Assembly: GCA_013396995.1 (NCBI GenBank)
Contig: VWZP01005668.1
Coordinates: 264,806 to 328,805 of the forward strand
Reading direction: 5' to 3'
Length of the DNA: 64,000 nucleotides
Source: Dicaeum eximium
Taxonomy: Eukaryota > Chordata > Aves > Passeriformes > Dicaeidae
The notes beneath the pieces are model-generated. The model worked only from the letters and a program-made list of their open reading frames with translations. It was not told the origin of the DNA and did not search any database. A program made the translations under genes and the position numbers. How positions within the stretch are numbered: the stretch's first letter is position 1; each line of letters starts with the position of its first letter. This document shows, one piece after another, positions 49,766 through 62,949 of the stretch.

Positions 49766-52700
49766 CCTAGGTTTTAGTGCTGGGGCAAACTTTCAGCAGC
49801 AAGATCCTTCCAGTGTTCTTTGACGCTTTCCTTGTGATTACACCAATTGTGGGGTAGAATCCCATTGCTGATTTTGGTGCTTCCAGAAAATCTGCCTGAT
49901 GCTGTGGCCTCTGAAGTATCTCTACTGAAGCCTGTTGGCTGGCCTTGCATGGCACGAGTTGCATCTCTACAGCTAAAATTGCTCACACTCCTGCAGAAAG
50001 GAGCCTTGTAGTGATGGGGGTCTGTCTAACACTGTCCCCCAGACTGAGCAATTTTTTACAGAGCTAATATCAAACCAGGATGCATACTAACAGCAAAAAG
50101 GGGTGGGCAGACATGGGCCTGAGTCTGTTCTGTGACCCTGGTTTTACTGGACTAGAAGCAGTGTCAATAATATTAGTCAGTAAATTATATCTATCTCTAT
50201 ATATATGTAGGAACTCTGTTAAAAGATTCAGTTCCTCAGAAGAAAGAGCTGATTTGCTCTCAGGAGCTGAAATAACAGTGTTGCCTCAGTTTGTAGTCCC
50301 AAATAGCAAGCACTTAGGCACTCCCCAGGACAGAGGGAATCCCACCTTCGCATATCTTTTAAGCTTTATTTGAAGCAAAGGTATGAGCTTTGATCTCCTA
50401 TCTCTGAACCCTTAGGCTTGCCAAGTCAGTCTGTCTATATCTGCAGCCCAATGAATATTTAATTATTGAAAAGTGGAATAGTGCTTACAGAACACATTAT
50501 GGTGTCTAGTTACAGTCTTCCAGCTGAAAAGTGAGTCTAATTTTAATACCTGACTTCTTTGCTAATTTATCTGAAGCAGTCTAATTCACTGAGTGGTAAT
50601 GGTTTATAGTATTTGAGTGAAAATATAGGATTAAGAACACCGTGTGCTAGGGTAAACTGAAGGTATCTTGCCTTCCAATTTGGCTTGTTTTTGCAAAATT
50701 AAAAAATAAATGCTTCTGGCATGTTTCTCTTTCCTGCATTGCTTTGGAACATTATGTGCCTTTGGCAGTTTGCAGTTCTGGTCCAAGTCATTGTCATTTA
50801 CTGTCATTCCTTGTGCAATTTTAATCTTTTAAGATAATTTAATTTCAGCTGACTTTTTAGATTTTTCACTAAGACATCATTTAATTAGCATGAGTGTGAA
50901 CTGGACTTTCCTGTGCAATTGAGTGATTTATAATTAGCATTCTCATTTTTTGTGGAACTGCAATAGTACTCTACATTATTTTTAATCAGCTTTGTTTGCG
51001 ATACTTCTTTTCTTCTGTTCTTTTCAAGTTGTTCTCATTTGTGTTCTTCTGGTAAAATGCATTAATTATACCCTTATGAATCACAACCTCTGCCCTGTTA
51101 ATTACAATTAAGAGAATCCATACATTATTATATTTAGATTTCTGGATAATTTAAAACAAGAGAAAAAAGGTGGTTTTTAGATGGTTCCATTATTGTCTCA
51201 TCCTCTCCTTTATTATACTGCTTATGTCTGCAAAATTCAAGAATCAGATGGAAATTAGAAATAACCAGTTCATAACCTCCTATTCAATCTTCATGCTTTT
51301 AGATGGAAGAAACTTTCTAAAAAATGTCTGTAGTTTCTTTTTTTCAACCATATTTTAATTTGTCCTCTATGAGGTATTCTGTGCAATAATGGTGTGATGA
51401 CCTGCTCTTCTGTGTTCCTGGCACTATCTCGGGAATTCACATAGTAAATATTCTACCTTCAGCTGTGTAGGGCTAGAAGTAAACCTCTGTGCACATGTGG
51501 ACAAAAACCAAAGTAGCACCACAAAAAACCTTCATGTTCCTGTTAAGCTAAAGAAGATCAACAGGGAGAGAGGTAGTTTTCATCCTTTGTCAGAAAGTCT
51601 TTATTGTGACGGATATTTATCTTGTTTGCATTTCTATGTTTATTAGGATAAAAGCAATTACAAGATAATTCAGGCAACTACAGACTTTAATTTTTTTCTT
51701 TCCTGGGTGATCTTTTGCCTGCAGCAATGCATTAGTGTTGCTTTGGGAGGGGAAGGAGTTGTTGTTTCCCCTTCTTGCTGTGAGCCTGCACCTTTTCCAA
51801 CACTAGGCTGGGGAGAGCAGATGTACAATAGCTCAGTGGCAGCTCCACCCACTTCTCCTTTCCCCTGAGAGTTTGAGAGAGTTTTCTTCTCTCTGATTCC
51901 TTCTCTCTTCTCCATGATGTGTAATTGGAGATGGAACAGGAGTGCAGGAGCTGCCCTCCTCTGCTCAGCTGGAGAACAGTGTTGGGTGTTGGGTGTTACC
52001 CTTCTCAGGAGCTACAGGAAGGACAAAGAACTGGCCAAGAGAAGCAAAAAAAAAAAGAAGGCAAGGAAAAGGCAAGGAGCACCCTGGAGGAGAGATTTGA
52101 CAGGAAGATGAAGCACAGGAGTAGTTGCTGTGAAGGCATTTTCCTCACCTACACAGATGGCCAACATGCTAAATGCAATGCAGTGTTTAATGCTTGCTAC
52201 TCAGATGCTGGCTTCAAAACTAATATCCTATTTACTGACTTTTAAACTATGCCTTGCAGATGAATGGAGGAACACATTGCAGCATTTTGGAGACCTTTAT
52301 TCTTATGGCTGGGTTCCTGAGACCCTAATGAGTGGACTAGTTACAACTGATTGACTGAGGAATGGACTACTGTTTTCCAACAGCACTGATGTCACTGTTA
52401 CTTATGGCAAATATAAACAGTATGTTCTGTTGAAAATATAAAGCTAATAGGGCAGCTGCTGTACTTAGAGCCATGCTCAAACATATCTGACAACTGACTG
52501 TTCTCAAATTTAGCTTCATGTAATTTTTCTTCATTTTTCTTCTGTTTCATTCTGCTAAAAAAACTCTCACAGTGTCAGCTGGTACTCAGAGATCAATGAA
52601 TCTCATCCTGATGTTGCCTCCACTCTGAGTGAGTAGCGATGCTGATGTAATAGCAAATATGGTTTTTATTTTTCCATCTACTCCCTGACAATCCAATGAG

Positions 52701-55700
52701 ACATCCACCCTTCCCATAATTGTGTCCTGTAGATCATAAATCTGTCACTGAATCATAAGATATGTTTTTAACTCACTGACAAGAAAGCTTAGTTTTTAAT
52801 GAGAATTTAGACAGATGTGGAACAACCTCTTTATGAAAAGAAAATTCAACACCTAACACACATTTTACTAAATTAATTATAATTCGACATGGCCCGCTGT
52901 GAAAGAAAATTCCTATGAGGTCTGATGGGGTGAGGTTTACACCTTAATATCAAGCTCTTTAAACATACAGATTTTGATTTACTCTCAGTATTTATAGTGT
53001 AAAGGGAAAAAAGAACTTTAATTTACTACTAGCTTTCAATAGAGAATCAAGAATGACAGTCATTAAACACATTTGGGACAACAACATTTTTGGGGGATGC
53101 TAAGGATATCTTGCAGGTTCTGAGAAGCATCAGGGAAATGTGGAGAGACTGAATGTGACCTTCTTATTTGTATTATTCATATGATTTCTAATCCCAGTTT
53201 AATGATGGGAAATAAAGAATGTAAATAAGAGAAGTATTAGTTTGTTTAAGTATTTATTCTTGATATTCAGAAATTTTAATTCAGCTTCTGCTTTTCTTTG
53301 TTGATAATTGGAACTGGGGGTGCTCGTGAAGTAGTTTTTTAATTCTGATTGTCAAATGGATCAGACAACATAGGAGATACTGAAATGACAAAAACCAGAT
53401 ACATTCTTCTATTACCAATTTTCTAAATAGGGATGAGTGACTGGAATGACAAAGGAATTGGCCAGCTGAACATGCTGGCCTGATCCAGGCCTGGCTACAT
53501 TGCTTCCTTGTCAGCTGGGTTCCCCCTGTGCACTGTTGTACAGATTTGTTGCACAGTTTTAACTTCTCTGCCTGCTGTTTGGAGCCATATTTAGCAACAC
53601 TGTGATCACTGTGCAACCAGCAAACAACTTTGGGTGTTTTTCCAAAAGATTCCCTCCATTTTATCGTAAAAGATAGCAAAGAAATCCAAATTTTCTTTGT
53701 GTTTTATTTTGTCCCTCATCCTTTTCACCTGCATTTTGAGCTTCTTTATGGCTGGGAAAGTCATAGATAAATTAATTAGATGTAAATACTGTGTTACAGT
53801 TACATTCAATAAACAGTGATAATAATCTGCACTTCAATAAGCAGCTCACTTGATAATCTCCCAAAAACAGAGAAGGAGGAAAAAAAAATTCTTGTCTCTC
53901 TTTTACAGATTTCAGTAAAGGCTTAATAGCAGATGCTGTAGTGAGGTCTCATACTGATAAACTTGACTGCATTTAGTACATATCTGCTAGATTACTGAGC
54001 TATGACTTGTGAAATAAATACAGCACAATTTGTGATAGCCACGTTTTAATGGAGTTTATTCCTTTCTAATTTGCAAAATCTAGTTAATGGTAAGAAGTTC
54101 CCTTGACACTGGTGTCAAGTGGCTTCATTCTATGCTATTGTATAAATTAATTTTATTAATGTGAGAACTCTCCGTGGTGCTGGTGAGCACAGTATCTGAG
54201 TGGCAGCAGCCTGAGTTGGTTTCACAGTGCATTATCACAGTGGGGAAGTGTGAGTGATCTGGTTTTGCTGAGCAGAAAGCTGCTGTATGTGGATCCTTCG
54301 AGCTTTGAGTAATCTGGTGCCTGAATGTTCCTCATCTGGCCACAGGACAGGGGTGAAAGCTGACTCATGTCTCTCCTACTGAGACCAAATCACCAGCACT
54401 CCCAGGGCTCAGTCCAGACACTTGGAGTGCTCATCCTCAGGTGACACTTGGACATCCTTAGTGTTTGACTCTGGAGAGGGAATAAATGTGCATTTTTATG
54501 GGACATTCCTTTTGCTCTAGTGGACTACCTCTGCCTGTTTCATGTTCTTTGTGCTGCAGGAATGAGCCACAGTTGATCCACAAGGATGAGGGAACACCAA
54601 AAGGGCTCAGGAGCAGTGACACCAGGCTGTGGGCTCAGGGTGATGGGCTCTCAGCATAGCAGTGTAGAATGGGAACTACATCCATATTGTTACTGTGGGA
54701 AAGCTGGCAAACTTGTACCAAGCCTGGCAAGGCTGTAAAATCACAGCCTTTTATCTTCTGTGGCAGAAGTCATCACTACTTCATCAAGGTTAAGAATAAA
54801 TTAGGAGTCAGTTCTTCAGCTACATTTATGCAGGTGATTTGAGTATCTCCAGAGGGTGCTGAGACCTGCTTGCAGAAAATGATACACTCCCCTAGAACTG
54901 AGCTGTTCCACCCAATGAAGTTAAGTGGTCACATATATACCTGGCCCAGGCAAACTCCCACGGTCTGCTCCATGGAGATTGCTTGGGATGGTGCTATTTA
55001 CATGATAAGAAACCAAGGCTAGGGGTCTGTCTAACATTTAAATGACATCAAGTATTGAATTTTTGTGCCTGAAGGCACTTCTAGCTCTCCTTAACTTGAT
55101 ATGGTCAAAGCCTCTGGAACTTTGATAAAGCAACTTGTTTAGAAAGTTTGTGCAGAAGTTGAAGTTTACCCGGACGTCCATGATCCAAGATAACTTCACC
55201 TCTGTGACAGAAATTACATTAATCCTCTTTATTGCTGTCTTGTCACAGTTGATTCCAGCCTCAGGGGAATATTACTTTTTGGCAGGGTGGGGAGATGTGG
55301 AAAGATAGATTTGACAGAAAGGGTGCCTTTTGGTTTTGCAGTGGTAAAAATAAAAAGAAAATTTTTAAAAAAGAACAAAAAAGGAACAAATATCTAAATC
55401 TTAACTCTGGTGATTCTCATTTTGGTAGGATCTGAACTGTTCTGTTGCTGCTGAATGAGTCACACATTTAAACCAGCAGAACTGCAAAATAGGTTGTTGA
55501 GTTGAATCAAATGAGATTTATGCAGACTTCTTGTGCTTCAGAATAAAGTCTGTAGAAAGCTTATTGAGGAAATGCAGTCTTGCAAATGCTTTCTGCTGTT
55601 GCTTTTGGTGTTCCCAAATGCAGAAGATGTCAGCTTGAAAGAAGAAATGTTCTTGGTAGGGAGTGATGTTGACTATTTGAGAAATAGATTTGTATTATGG

Positions 55701-57347
55701 CACTCTATTCCCCTTGGAACGTTAATACAAGGAAGTGCAAGCTATTTTATTAAATCATGGATTCCAGCATAGAACCTGTCAGTTCTGCCAAGATGTTGTA
55801 TTTTTAGCACTGCAAAGTTTCTTGTCATGCTCCCACATCTCACCTGCAAATAGTGTGTGAGAAACAATGAAAAGTAGTTCACCAGTGGCTTCGTGTGTTA
55901 GGTCTAAACCTCAATCCATTTATATTAGCAAGACCTTTGAAAATTAAATTTTGGTTTAGTCCAAACTGCTGTATTTGGTGAGGCTAGCTGATACAATGCA
56001 TTTTGGTTAATCCTGTAATCTAAGAAAATTAATTTGCTGCTTATTCATGGCAAACATTTCTTGCAAAGAACTGGGGAGGGTGGGGAGGTGGTTGGGAAAC
56101 ACCAGAAAAACTGACAATACATGGTCTTCCTCTTGGCACATGCAATTACACAGTCATGGATAACCTGAGATTTTCCTATGAATGCTTCACAGTTGGAAGT
56201 TTTGGTCCCTGTCAAGAGAGGCACACACTGTATATGCTTTGGGTCACTTCTAATTCCACAAGCAGAGAAAGAGTCCAGAGGTCTAAAAATCTTAAGACAT
56301 AAGTCATAAAAAGTACTTGAGTGACATAGGGGCCTGCTGTTTCATGTTATAGCCAACTTTTATGTAATGTAGCCCTCAGTTTTTCAGTGTTCCCAGGGCT
56401 GTTACTTACACCAAGAGGTTTTTTTAAGACTTCCATGTGCTAAACTGAAATCTGCACAGAAACATGAAGCATATTTTGTAGAGTACACAGCTGAGTTCTC
56501 TGCTTTTCTCTGAGTGCTGTATGAATTCAGATATTTCTTTAATCCTCTCCAAATTACTGACATGGTGGACTGAGTTCATCATGTAATGTGGAATGTCCAG
56601 TCAATTCTCATTTCCCATCTGGCAAAAGAGACAAGCACCTCTGAGCAGTAAACTACAACAGCAGAGGAACTTTATCTTCCTGTCACTCAGCACCAGAGAT
56701 CCCTTAACCCTCTCTACAGAAGGATGCTGTAAGGCTGGTTCTTCTGGGAGCATCCTGTCTTTAGGAGCATGCATTTGGCCTTTTATCTGGGCTGCACATG
56801 CATTTCAATCCACCAGCTGGAAACCAGCTACCTGAGCTGATCCCACTGAGTATCATTTTCATAGAGATAGGTCACTCTTCCAGAGTTTTGAAGGACCCAT
56901 GTGGTACATTGGGCACTGAATTGGGTCGTGATGAGAAACTTTGTGCTCTGCAGAAAGATGCTTGACACTAACCCAGTTTCACATTTGTATATCTTACCTG
57001 ACTTGTCTGAAGTTATTTTTGATTTACACTGTTACAAGGGACCAATTTATTTCTGCAGAATGGTTTTCTTATTAATTTGTTCCATTTTTGGCATTGCAGG
57101 TTGTCTTGAGAGAAGTTATTTTATAAGTCAATATCCCATTTTCAATATCCTTCTAGAAGTCCCAAACCTATCTTCATCCTGCCAAAAATTAATGCCTGTA
57201 AGTAATTAATTTTTTGTGAGTGCTTCCCTTGAATTCCCTTTATTCACCTATGTTTGAAAAAATACCAACATTTATTGAGGAAGAGACTGCTAGAGACTCA
57301 GTCTTTTAAAATTTTTTTTTCTTTCTGTATGTTAAACACCTTCTCAC
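49766..57347. other. Non-coding DNA with unidentified GC-richer blocks
   Basis: No gene recognised. GC-richer, purine-skewed sequence at about 51690-52120 and GC-richer sequence at 54160-54680 match no family I can name; they may be old repeats or unspliced parts of a transcript. The block 50770-51130, with two identical TAATTAGCAT words, looks like a conserved non-coding element. Open frames such as 51925-52245 and 53281-53679 have no recognised domain. Confidence 0.55.
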
Positions 57348-57690
57348 ACAGAATATCAAAGTTACTGAGGCTGGAAGGGGTCTCTGGAGGTCATCTTGTC
57401 TAATCCTTCTGCTGAAGCAGCATCACTAGAGCAGGTTGCTCTGGGCCATGTCCATTAAGGTTTTGAATAGCTCCAAAGAGTGAGACTCTACAACTTCTCT
57501 GGGCAACTTGTGCCACTGCTCAACAACACTCACAGTAAAAAGATTTTTGCTTATAATTAAACGGAAATTCCTGCACTTAAACTTGTGGCTACTGCCTCTT
57601 GTCCATTCTGCTCTTTGGACTCATCCTGGGATAGCAACAGGCATCCATTTACTTTGTAGAATTCTATTAAGTCATAAATGCAGGATTATA
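57348..57690 (-). mobile_element. CR1 LINE 3' fragment, minus strand
   Basis: It begins ACAGAATATCAAAGTTACTG, then 'ggctggaaggggtctctggaggtcatcttgtctaatcc', 'agagcaggttgctctgggccatgtcc', 'gactctacaacttctctgggcaacttgtgccactgctcaacaacactcacagt' and 'ttgtggctactgcctcttgtcc'. All are diverged reverse complements of the CR1 3' region. No octamer tail and no coding part. The plus open frame 57508-57723 is a shadow. Confidence 0.92.
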
Positions 57691-59910
57691 CAGGCAGAAC
57701 TCAAATGTTTTTGTGCTTTATGAGTTACTGCCCACATTTTGGCTGTGTAATGTCTGCAGCTGAAGGACATGGTGTTTATGGAGCTAGGACTGATTTTACT
57801 GACCTAAAAAGAACTCAACACTTGCATCCTTTGTGTCTCTCCTGAACTCCCAGAATTACAACACTTTAAAGCTTCATCTTAGTATGGCAGCGTTTTTGAA
57901 GTTGTATTTAAATTCATTTGCATTTCCATAGAAACCATTTTCAAAGACAGAGCTGGGGGGTCATGAGAAGCTAACAGGTCAGCCAAGTGAGACAGTGCCA
58001 AATTGCAATGTGTATTAGAGATAAACCCAAGAAACTCAGGTTTCATGTGCTTAAAGTGGGCACAAAAATTATTACTAAAGGTAGAGTGGAGGTCAAATAA
58101 TTTTAGGGCCAAGTCAGAAAAGCGGTCCATTTCTTAATGAGCATTTTCAATATAGTTTTGGCACAATAAATTCTGGTCCACAATTCTGTATCCACAATGT
58201 TCCAATCAGTTGCTAAAATGGGAAAACAATCAAATTAAACCATGTCAAAAAAACTGATAAGCTTTTAGAATTTTAGTGAAGTGCCAGAGATGATAATACA
58301 AAAAATTGCTCACTGATTGTGTGAACATAATATATATTATAATATATCTTGTATTGGAGCACCAAGATCAAATCAGATGTACCAACATGTGAATAATTAA
58401 TTTGAAACTACTTTTAAATTCTTTTGCTATGTGATAAAAGCATGATGGCAGTAACAATTCTGGTCTGCAATTGTTTTAAACTATATTTTATTTCAAATTT
58501 TAATTGGCAAAGAAGGATGTAATTGGGATTGGAGAATACTGAAAGGTTTTATCAATAAAATAGTATAATAAGTCATTCTTTTTCACTGAAAAAAAGAAAT
58601 TATAGAACTTGTTTCTGTAGCCTTTTGACTAAAATATTTAATTTAAAAATCAATTTCAGATATGTTTTAATATTTCTTTTATACAATTTTTTATTTAATG
58701 TTTATTTGTATGAAAATTTGCTTTGCAATATATAAAATATGGTTGCAACCCCTTGGGTGTGGGTGTGTTCTGTCTTTGGGCCTTGTGAATATACATTAAA
58801 ATATAAATTTCAATAGATTGTGTTCATGTCATTGTTTTTATGATCTTCTAGGCCTTACGATTTTATATATTTTTAAATAGTGTATCAGTCACCTGTAAAA
58901 TTCCTGTTTCCTCTAAGTAACAAACAATCTGTACGTGATAAATTAATGTGACCAAACGTTACTAAGGAAGTAGGGCACAAGCAGTCACAAACACCTTAGA
59001 GAATGCATATGAACTGTGTGTGAAAAGTCTTCTCTCCATATTTTCCCAGCAACTGCTGTAATCCAGTAGAGCAAGGTGTTTGGTCATTGATACATGGTAA
59101 TTTGTAATCCTTAGGCACTTTTGTACTTAAAAATCACCTCTATCTGTCAGATGTGATGACTGCAGAAAAAAGTGTCTTTTTCTTTGTTTTATTTTCATCC
59201 CATGGTTGTTACTTGAAATGCTGATCTCCATGTTTTACTAGTTAGTTAATGCTTGCAAGGCAATTTGAAAATGAAAGGGACTAAATTCATTGTTAGGCAA
59301 GTATTGAGAAGAAAATTTAATTATGGTTTTGACTTCTGTTCTGTGTAAGACATTTCCCAGGCAAAAATGAAAGTTTCTGTTCAGCCTTCCATTGACCTTC
59401 ATGCATTTTCTCCTTTTTTCAGTTATTTCTTCCAGCTGAGGTCTTGCTTCAGGAAGGGTCAGTATTGAACTTAGTCAGGGGATCCTGGATAGTAACCTTG
59501 CTCATTGGAGTGCTGAACCAAAGGTGGAATGTTTTTATTCCACTTTTGCCAGTAATTTATGTCATGTTCTTAGCTAGGTCAGTTAACCCAGGTCAGTGCC
59601 CCATCCCATTTTAAATCTGAGCAGTGGTCACTGATGCTGTTCTTCATCATGAAATGCTGATCTAAGATAGATGTTCTATAAAACCTTGTGATTTATTATG
59701 TTCATGGATTCATGGTTACATACCATTTCTCCTTTTTATCTACCTTGCAACTAGTAATATTAATAAGGAAGAAATAAACTGAGAGCATTCTTCCAACTGG
59801 CTACCCTGGAAAATTTGTTTCAGAGAGCTTTTTATTTTGAAAACTTTTCTTTGCTTTTATTGTTCAAATATGCTGATTCTTGTAGGCATTAAAATGCAAT
59901 GCTTTGCTGA

Positions 59911-59991
59911 TTTTTTTTTTTAATTTGTTTGTTTGGGGTTTTTTTTGTTTGGTTGTTGGCTGTTTGGTTGTTTTTTAAATTTTTTTTTAAC
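59911..59991. repeat. T-rich low-complexity tract
   Basis: Runs of T broken by G (TTTG and TTGGTTG words), ending TTTTTTTTAACAG. Probably simple-sequence expansion. Confidence 0.85.
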
Positions 59992-62912
59992 AGCAGGAAG
60001 CAAGCCAATTTCTGCAGAACCAAAGTACCAGTTGGGTGCATCATTTCCCTGTTGTGATCTTACCAGAGAGGTGCCTAGGATGAGATCCAGTTCAATGCCC
60101 AGATTCAGATGTGCAATGTTAGATGCTCATTTAGAATGTTCATAAAATAATGTTTAGAATGTTCTAAAAATAGATCTGTTTCACACACACATGGGAAAGA
60201 TCTGTAAGTTCATGGTATAGTCAAAGATATAGTTAACACAGGTCAGAAAACCTTAGGAAAGTTTTTAGCCCATTTTACGATGGATATCTACCATCCTATA
60301 AAAACTGATTTCTTTCTGGACTCTGCTGATGAGGGTCTCCCAACAAAAACTTTGTGTGATTTTTGAAGTTCTTTGGAGATACAAATTATCTGCAAATAAT
60401 TGGGCTGGCAGATGTGACTATTGCAGAAAACCTTCAGCCATCTGAGTCAGCAGTGGCAGTGCAGACAGGCAGAATTCCTTAGCAACTTGTTCCTTCTCTA
60501 ACTCTCCAGTAGTTCCATTTCTTAGACTGGGCCATATCAGGGAAAAACTTTGGGCATATGATAGTCCTGGATTGGTTTGACTGTCCTACAAGTCTTGCTG
60601 TTGGAACTGTGACCTGTAGATACACCGGCACAATCAGACTCTCCAAAGATATAAATTATTTAAAGAGAAAGGATGCAGCATATGAAAATGTGTATTAACA
60701 CAGCAGTCTGTACCTGTGATCTTACCCTGAACTCATTTGCTTAAATAATCCAGAGCTCTTTGTTTCCCTTAATCTCCCACAGAGTTGGTGTCTTTTTTAG
60801 CAAAGCCAAGCAGAAATGGAGGATCGGGGAGACTTCTGTACAACTGAGACATGCAAAGTACTTCTTGCTATCAACTGTCTAAGGGTTATCAGAAGTGTTT
60901 ATCAGCATTCCATGGAGATTTAGTCTCATTTTAGTCTTACATAACCTCCATGTGGCAAAGAATGTAAAAGTAAACAAGCAAAGTGGCACCAAATATTTTA
61001 TCTGTAAGATACTACAGGTACCTTTCAAAGCCTCACCACAATATATTGGAAACTTCTAAGTTTTCCAAGTGTGGGAGACAATTAATTTCTCTTCTACATC
61101 CTAAATGACATAAACATTTTCCAAACATAACTGTAATTTTGCTAGACTGAAAAAATGTCTTGCTGTTTTATTGTTTCATGTAGAACATTAAAAAGGATGC
61201 AAAGCTGAGTGCTATGGTACACTTATTGGGCTGCTGGTGATGAGTTTTAGAGTGTGAACATGTAGCATTTTTCCCTGATGTGTCCTCCAGTCTCTACAGA
61301 AGTATGCCTGTAAATGTCCTTACTCTGCCTACTCATGAAACAAAACAGATATGAACAGCAGGAAAATAAATGGTCATATGCTTATTTGTGATTCATAATA
61401 TGGAACAATATGATCTTAGCACCATCCTTCTCAGAAAATGACAGCAAGCCAAACTGTGAGCAAACAGATATAAACAAACCACACTGGTCAGATCTTCTAG
61501 TCTCAGGCAGGCAGGAGCTGTGCTGTAGCTTGTGCCCTTTTGTGCAGAGCAGTGGCAGGCAGGGATTCCCTCCACCCAGCTGCTCTGGTCACAGAGGATG
61601 CAGCCCTGCACAGCTCCACATCTCTGAACCAAAGCTTCCAGTCTGCACCTGGAGACATTGCTGACAGAGAGGTCTCTGGAGCTGCACCCTTTCCCTTCTT
61701 TTCATTGTTTGCACTGTGTTTAAATCCGACAGGGTTTAATATATAAGATATAAGGTGATTGACAGAACATGTTTATTGATTAAAGTTTTAGTGTAAAAAC
61801 TCTGAGAGCCATTGGTACACACAACACAGCGTTGTTCGTTTCCCACCACTGAAAAAATAAATGTCCTAAAATCTGCTTCAGCTTTTTCTATACATCAGCC
61901 AAAATCATTTGCCAACTGCACACGAGGAGTAAACCCAGAATAAAATCAGAACATTGATAATTTCAGTTCATCCAAAATATAAAAGCTGTTAGACAGATGG
62001 ATCCCTATTTTTTTTACTTTCTCATGTTCCTTTATTGTTATCGTGAAATAAAGAGATTCTGTTATTCACAGATCAGCAGCTTTTATTTATATCACTTTCA
62101 ACTTGGATTCCAAAATGTGTATATTATTTAATATGTTTTTCGTTATTTAAGAAATATGTTTTTGTTTCTCTGCAGTTGTTTTTATGAATGCAAATGCAAA
62201 AGCTTTCCTAAAATCCATATTAGAGTATTAATGTTTTGTTTTCTCTTTAATTGGACCCTGTTTATCTCTATTTACTCATGATCTTGTTTATAGATACTCT
62301 TGTTTTTGCCTTTCCCTCATGGAGGTCTGGAAGTGGTTAGAGTATGCAACAAATCTTGTGTTTATTCCATTATGGGGAATTTAGGCACATTTGACAAATC
62401 TCTTCCATTTATAAACTTTTGAAAAATCCTGACACAGATGAAGCTTTACAAACATTCAGCAAGCTTCTTCACTGAAAAGGGACCTTCATCTATCAGTCTT
62501 TGTCCAGGCTTCATCACCCAAGAGAAAATTATCCTTCATAAAAGTCTTGTGAGCCAGGAAAGGCGCAGGGAAGTTGCTGCTTTATAAATTCTATTTATTC
62601 TGATTGTAGTTTAAAAAAACATCATGTTGCATTCCAATTAGTTGCTACCTGTGAGTTCCTGCAGTGCTCATAAGCACATAAACACAAAATGTAAATGTGT
62701 TTTCTTGTTCCTGTTTGTTTTTCTTAATCCTTTTTCTGGCAATAACATATTCGTGCAAATATAACTCAAACCCTCTACTTTAATACATGCTGCTTTCATA
62801 TATTTTTCTACTACTTATCCGAAGGGGAAATAAAATTTATTCCAGCTTCTGTTTCTGAAAGCATTTAAGGCATTGAATGGATGTGTTTCAATGAGATCAG
62901 GATAGATAAAAT

Positions 62913-62949
62913 ATGCTAATGATACCTAGCATATCATTATGCTAATGAT
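62913..62949. repeat. Paired ATGCTAATGAT motif
   Basis: The 11-base word ATGCTAATGAT occurs at 62913-62923 and again at 62939-62949, 26 bases apart. A related inverted word (TAGCATATCAT) lies between them. ATGCTAAT resembles a POU-factor octamer variant. The repeat is certain; function is not shown. Confidence 0.8.

Noticed and set aside
53880..53960. CTCTTTTACAG followed by an open stretch as an exon
   Set aside because: Acceptor-like by sequence, but the following open stretch is very short and unrecognised; such sites are common by chance.
59911..60145. Polypyrimidine tract plus AACAG as a splice acceptor with a downstream exon
   Set aside because: The tract is simple TTTG/T-rich repeat, and the following frame shows no known protein and no clear donor site.
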